From JBBIGV01 sp037447335 (GTDB lineage Bacteria; Bacteroidota; Ignavibacteria; Ignavibacteriales; Ignavibacteriaceae): a stretch of 46,943 bases of DNA. Below the pieces are notes generated by a model. It had not been told where the DNA came from and did not search any database. It saw only the letters and a program-made list of their open reading frames with translations. The DNA lies in the NCBI GenBank assembly GCA_037447335.1, contig JBBIGV010000022.1, positions 1 to 46,943 on the forward strand, given 5' to 3'. Positions within the stretch are counted from its first letter, which is position 1, and each line of letters opens with the position of its first letter. The translations under genes and the position numbers were made by a program. This document shows positions 44,495-46,943 of the stretch, one piece after another.

Positions 44495-46693
44495 TTACTC
44501 CACAAATTCCTTCCCAAGAAAATGGCGGTACCAGAATTTAATATACTGTGTACTGGCATGCTTCCATTTTGGCGGACGAACACCATGCCGTTCATTCGGA
44601 TACAACATAAGTTCAAAATCTTTATTCAGCGATGTGAATTTTTCCACTAACTGAATTGTGTTTTGCATGTGAACATTATCGTCCAATGTACCATGGCGAA
44701 TTAACAGCTTACCCTTATACTTATCTGCATGTGTTAATGCCGAACCGTAATCGTAACCTTCGGGATTATTCTCAGGCGTGTCCATATATCTTTCAGTGTA
44801 GATGTTGTCATACAATCGCCAGTCGGTTACGGAGTAATCGGCAATTCCGTGAGTGAAATAATCAGCGCCCAGCGTTAATGCAAGGCAGGTAACATAACCG
44901 CCGTAACTGCCGCCGGTAATACCAATTTTAGTTTCATTAACAAACGGTTTAGTGCGAAGCCATTTAACCGCTTCAATGTAATCGTGAGTTTCCCATTTGC
45001 CAAGATTTCGGTACATCATTGCCGTTCCGTTCTTACCAAAATGTTCAGAACCGCGGTGATCAACCACAAAATAAATAATTCCGCTTTGTGCTATAAAGTA
45101 CCTGTCAAGAAATGGAAAGTATGAATCGGAAACATCACTCCTTCCCGGTCCGCCGTAAACAGAGAACAGCACGGGGTATTTTTTGCTTTCATCAAAGTTG
45201 TTTGGCAGTATCCACATTGCGGGAAGTTCGACTCCGTCTTCTGTTGTAATAGTAAAGAACTCTGTATTACCAAGTTTATATTCGTCATAAACATCTGACT
45301 TTCTTGTACCCATTACTCTTACAGAGTTTCCGTTATTATCAAACAATTCATAAATGTGAGGGGTGTTCGCATTTGAATATGTTGAAAAGAAAAATGATCC
45401 GTTGGGAGATACATTTACTCTATGAGTTCCGCCGAATGAAGTGAGCTTTGTGAGATTATTACCATCCAGCTCAACACTGAATAAGTGTGTTTGAAGCGAA
45501 TTATCTTTATCAGCAGTGAAATATACTTTCGAATTAAGCTCATCAACCAATGCGATGCTTTTAACAGTCCATTCTCCAATTGTTAATTTATTGATAAGAT
45601 TTCCGTTCATATCGTAGTAATATAAATGCCTCCAGCCGTCAGCGTCGGAACGAAGTATAAATCCGCTTTCATTCTTAAACATATAAATATCTTCGAAGAA
45701 CTCGACAAAGCTATTTTGCTTTTCTTCATACACCAATCTGTTTTTTCCTGTTTTAGGGTTGGCGGCAAAAAGTTCAAGATGATTCTGCCTGCGGTTAAGC
45801 ACCTGGTAAAAAAGTTCACTGCTGTTCTCTCTCCAGAATGGCCAGGCAGTATATTGATCAACTGTTTCGTCCTCATCAACCCATATGATTTTTCCATCTG
45901 ACAGATGCGCAATTCCAAGTTTAACATCGGGATTAGGTTCGCCTGCTTTTGGATAATGTTCCCACTCAAGTTCGCCGCGGTTACCGTCTGCCCTGTAAAG
46001 CGGAAATTTCGGAACGGGTGAATCATCGGTGCGAAGGAAAGCTATCTTCTCGCTGTTGGGCGCCCACCAGAATGCACGGTAGTTTGACGGGCGGCCAAGT
46101 ATCTCTTCATAATAAACCCACGAAGCCCAGCCGTTATACACAACATCTGTTGCATCAAACGTTAATCGTGTTTCCTTGCCCGTCTCAGTTTCGGATACAT
46201 ATAAGTCTCTGTTACGTGTGTATGCAACCTTTTTTCCATCGGGCGAAAGGGTTGGATTTTTTTCTTCTGCCGGATCATTAGTCAGACGCACAATTTTACC
46301 TTTTGAACGTGAGAAGAAATAAAGATCATTATTTTTATTGAATAAGAATCCGTCGTAATCGTCTGTATTAGCTATGCTGCCGTCAAGAGTTAAGCCCTTA
46401 TCAATATGCTGATCGTCATATTCCGAATAATCAAGAAACAAAGTTTCTGCGCCTGTCCGGGCATTTATAAGCATCAGCATTGCTTTGCCGTCTTCTGTTT
46501 TAGATTGAAGATAATGTTCATCATCATACCATTCTTTAACAGAAGGAAGAGATTTTAATAATCTCGGTTCAGCGAACATATAAACCTGACTGAAAGTCAG
46601 TTCTTTTTTCTGTGCAAACAGTTCTGATATTGAAAGAGCAAAGAAAATCAGTAAAAGCATTAAGCGGAAAATGTAAGAGGATTTTAACTTCAT
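44495..46693 (-). CDS. S9 family peptidase, dipeptidyl peptidase IV type
   Basis: 732 residues, the usual size for bacterial DPP IV. GAAGGAG lies 6 bases before ATG 46693, and the signal peptide (RLMLLLIFFALSISELFAQ) sends it to the periplasm. The N-terminal half is the DPPIV_N beta-propeller, with the double-Glu motif in WASWVYYEEILG that binds the free peptide N-terminus. The C-terminal alpha/beta-hydrolase domain has the nucleophile in GGSYGG (Ser596), Asp671 in HGTLDDNVH and His703 in ERHG. It would cut dipeptides (typically X-Pro) from peptide N-termini. All catalytic residues are intact. It is a single-gene unit. Confidence 0.95.
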   Translation of the reverse strand: MKLKSSYIFRLMLLLIFFALSISELFAQKKELTFSQVYMFAEPRLLKSLPSVKEWYDDEHYLQSKTEDGKAMLMLINARTGAETLFLDYSEYDDQHIDKGLTLDGSIANTDDYDGFLFNKNNDLYFFSRSKGKIVRLTNDPAEEKNPTLSPDGKKVAYTRNRDLYVSETETGKETRLTFDATDVVYNGWASWVYYEEILGRPSNYRAFWWAPNSEKIAFLRTDDSPVPKFPLYRADGNRGELEWEHYPKAGEPNPDVKLGIAHLSDGKIIWVDEDETVDQYTAWPFWRENSSELFYQVLNRRQNHLELFAANPKTGKNRLVYEEKQNSFVEFFEDIYMFKNESGFILRSDADGWRHLYYYDMNGNLINKLTIGEWTVKSIALVDELNSKVYFTADKDNSLQTHLFSVELDGNNLTKLTSFGGTHRVNVSPNGSFFFSTYSNANTPHIYELFDNNGNSVRVMGTRKSDVYDEYKLGNTEFFTITTEDGVELPAMWILPNNFDESKKYPVLFSVYGGPGRSDVSDSYFPFLDRYFIAQSGIIYFVVDHRGSEHFGKNGTAMMYRNLGKWETHDYIEAVKWLRTKPFVNETKIGITGGSYGGYVTCLALTLGADYFTHGIADYSVTDWRLYDNIYTERYMDTPENNPEGYDYGSALTHADKYKGKLLIRHGTLDDNVHMQNTIQLVEKFTSLNKDFELMLYPNERHGVRPPKWKHASTQYIKFWYRHFLGKEFVE

Positions 46694-46943
46694 TTTATTC
46701 TCCTTCGATCTAAAATAGAAAGTTGAATTGTTATTTTATTATGCAATATCGGGCTGCGGACAATTTAATACAACAAAAAGAGGCATATAAAACACATGAA
46801 CGGAAGTCTGGGTTTTAAGCGTTCATAATTTTATTTAGTAATAAATCACTCTCTGTTATTTAATATTGTTGAATTGAATATTTTATAATTGGAGTTTGAA
46901 ATTTTTGAAATTGGAATTTCACTTTCCTCTTGCATTTGAGTGT
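46694..46943. other. right-edge non-coding stretch
   Basis: 250 AT-rich bases upstream of the peptidase gene with no recognised gene. It should contain the promoter for the peptidase on the minus strand; none was assigned. Confidence 0.4.

Overview
The window looks like chromosomal DNA from a low-GC, free-living member of the Bacteroidota/Ignavibacteriota group, most likely an Ignavibacteria-type bacterium. The evidence is five genes plus one gene remnant that end in a type IX secretion (T9SS) sorting domain, most with the NYPNPFNP signature common in that lineage; a tmRNA whose tag reads GESNYALAA, close to the GENNYALAA type known from Bacteroidota; TAnnTTTG-like promoter boxes; many lipoproteins; and several TonB-type outer-membrane receptors. 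The taxonomic call is inference from these features; no search was run.

Layout. 1-4.9 kb: TPR lipoprotein, DUF3467 protein, an unknown lipoprotein and an outer-membrane barrel protein. 4.9-7.3 kb (minus): lptF-lptG, the inner-membrane permeases of LPS export. 7.4-12.7 kb: unknown lipoprotein, M20 dipeptidase, a second unknown lipoprotein, then ygfZ translationally coupled to a PduO-type cobalamin adenosyltransferase. 12.76-13.5 kb: tmRNA followed by a broken GIY-YIG nuclease cassette between direct repeats. 13.8-22.6 kb: SagB-like nitroreductase, two TonB-type receptors and two T9SS cargo proteins. 22.8-23.7 kb: tRNA-Asn, a degenerate tRNA-Asn-like copy with two palindromes in it, and a wrecked ADP-ribosylglycohydrolase gene. 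23.7-30.1 kb (minus): a type I restriction-modification operon (hsdR, GxxExxY gene, hsdS, four-helix-bundle gene, hsdM). 30.6-36.6 kb: a TonB-type receptor split by a nonsense codon and two T9SS cargo proteins. 36.7-39.9 kb: ECF-type sigma factor plus Ser/Thr kinase-TPR pair. 40.3-46.7 kb: AbgT transporter (minus), a T9SS protein split by a nonsense codon, an ORF6N protein, a stray T9SS tail, and a dipeptidyl peptidase IV-type S9 peptidase (minus).

The most interesting part is the restriction-modification operon. Two small genes of poorly understood families sit between the hsd genes, and each lies between inverted repeats. The GxxExxY gene lies between three CACTAAG heptamers (9-bp period) on one side and three CTTAGTG-type heptamers on the other. 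The same two arrays occur back to back, with no gene between them, inside hsdS, where they are read in frame as the linker between the two target-recognition halves. This looks like a filled and an empty copy of one small repeat-bounded cassette in one operon. The four-helix-bundle gene has a different, perfect 16-bp inverted repeat on its two sides.

The window also shows much gene decay: three genes interrupted by a single in-frame TGA, one gene with a large internal deletion, a tRNA-like remnant and a stray sorting-domain tail. TGA is clearly a normal stop here, because several intact genes end with it.
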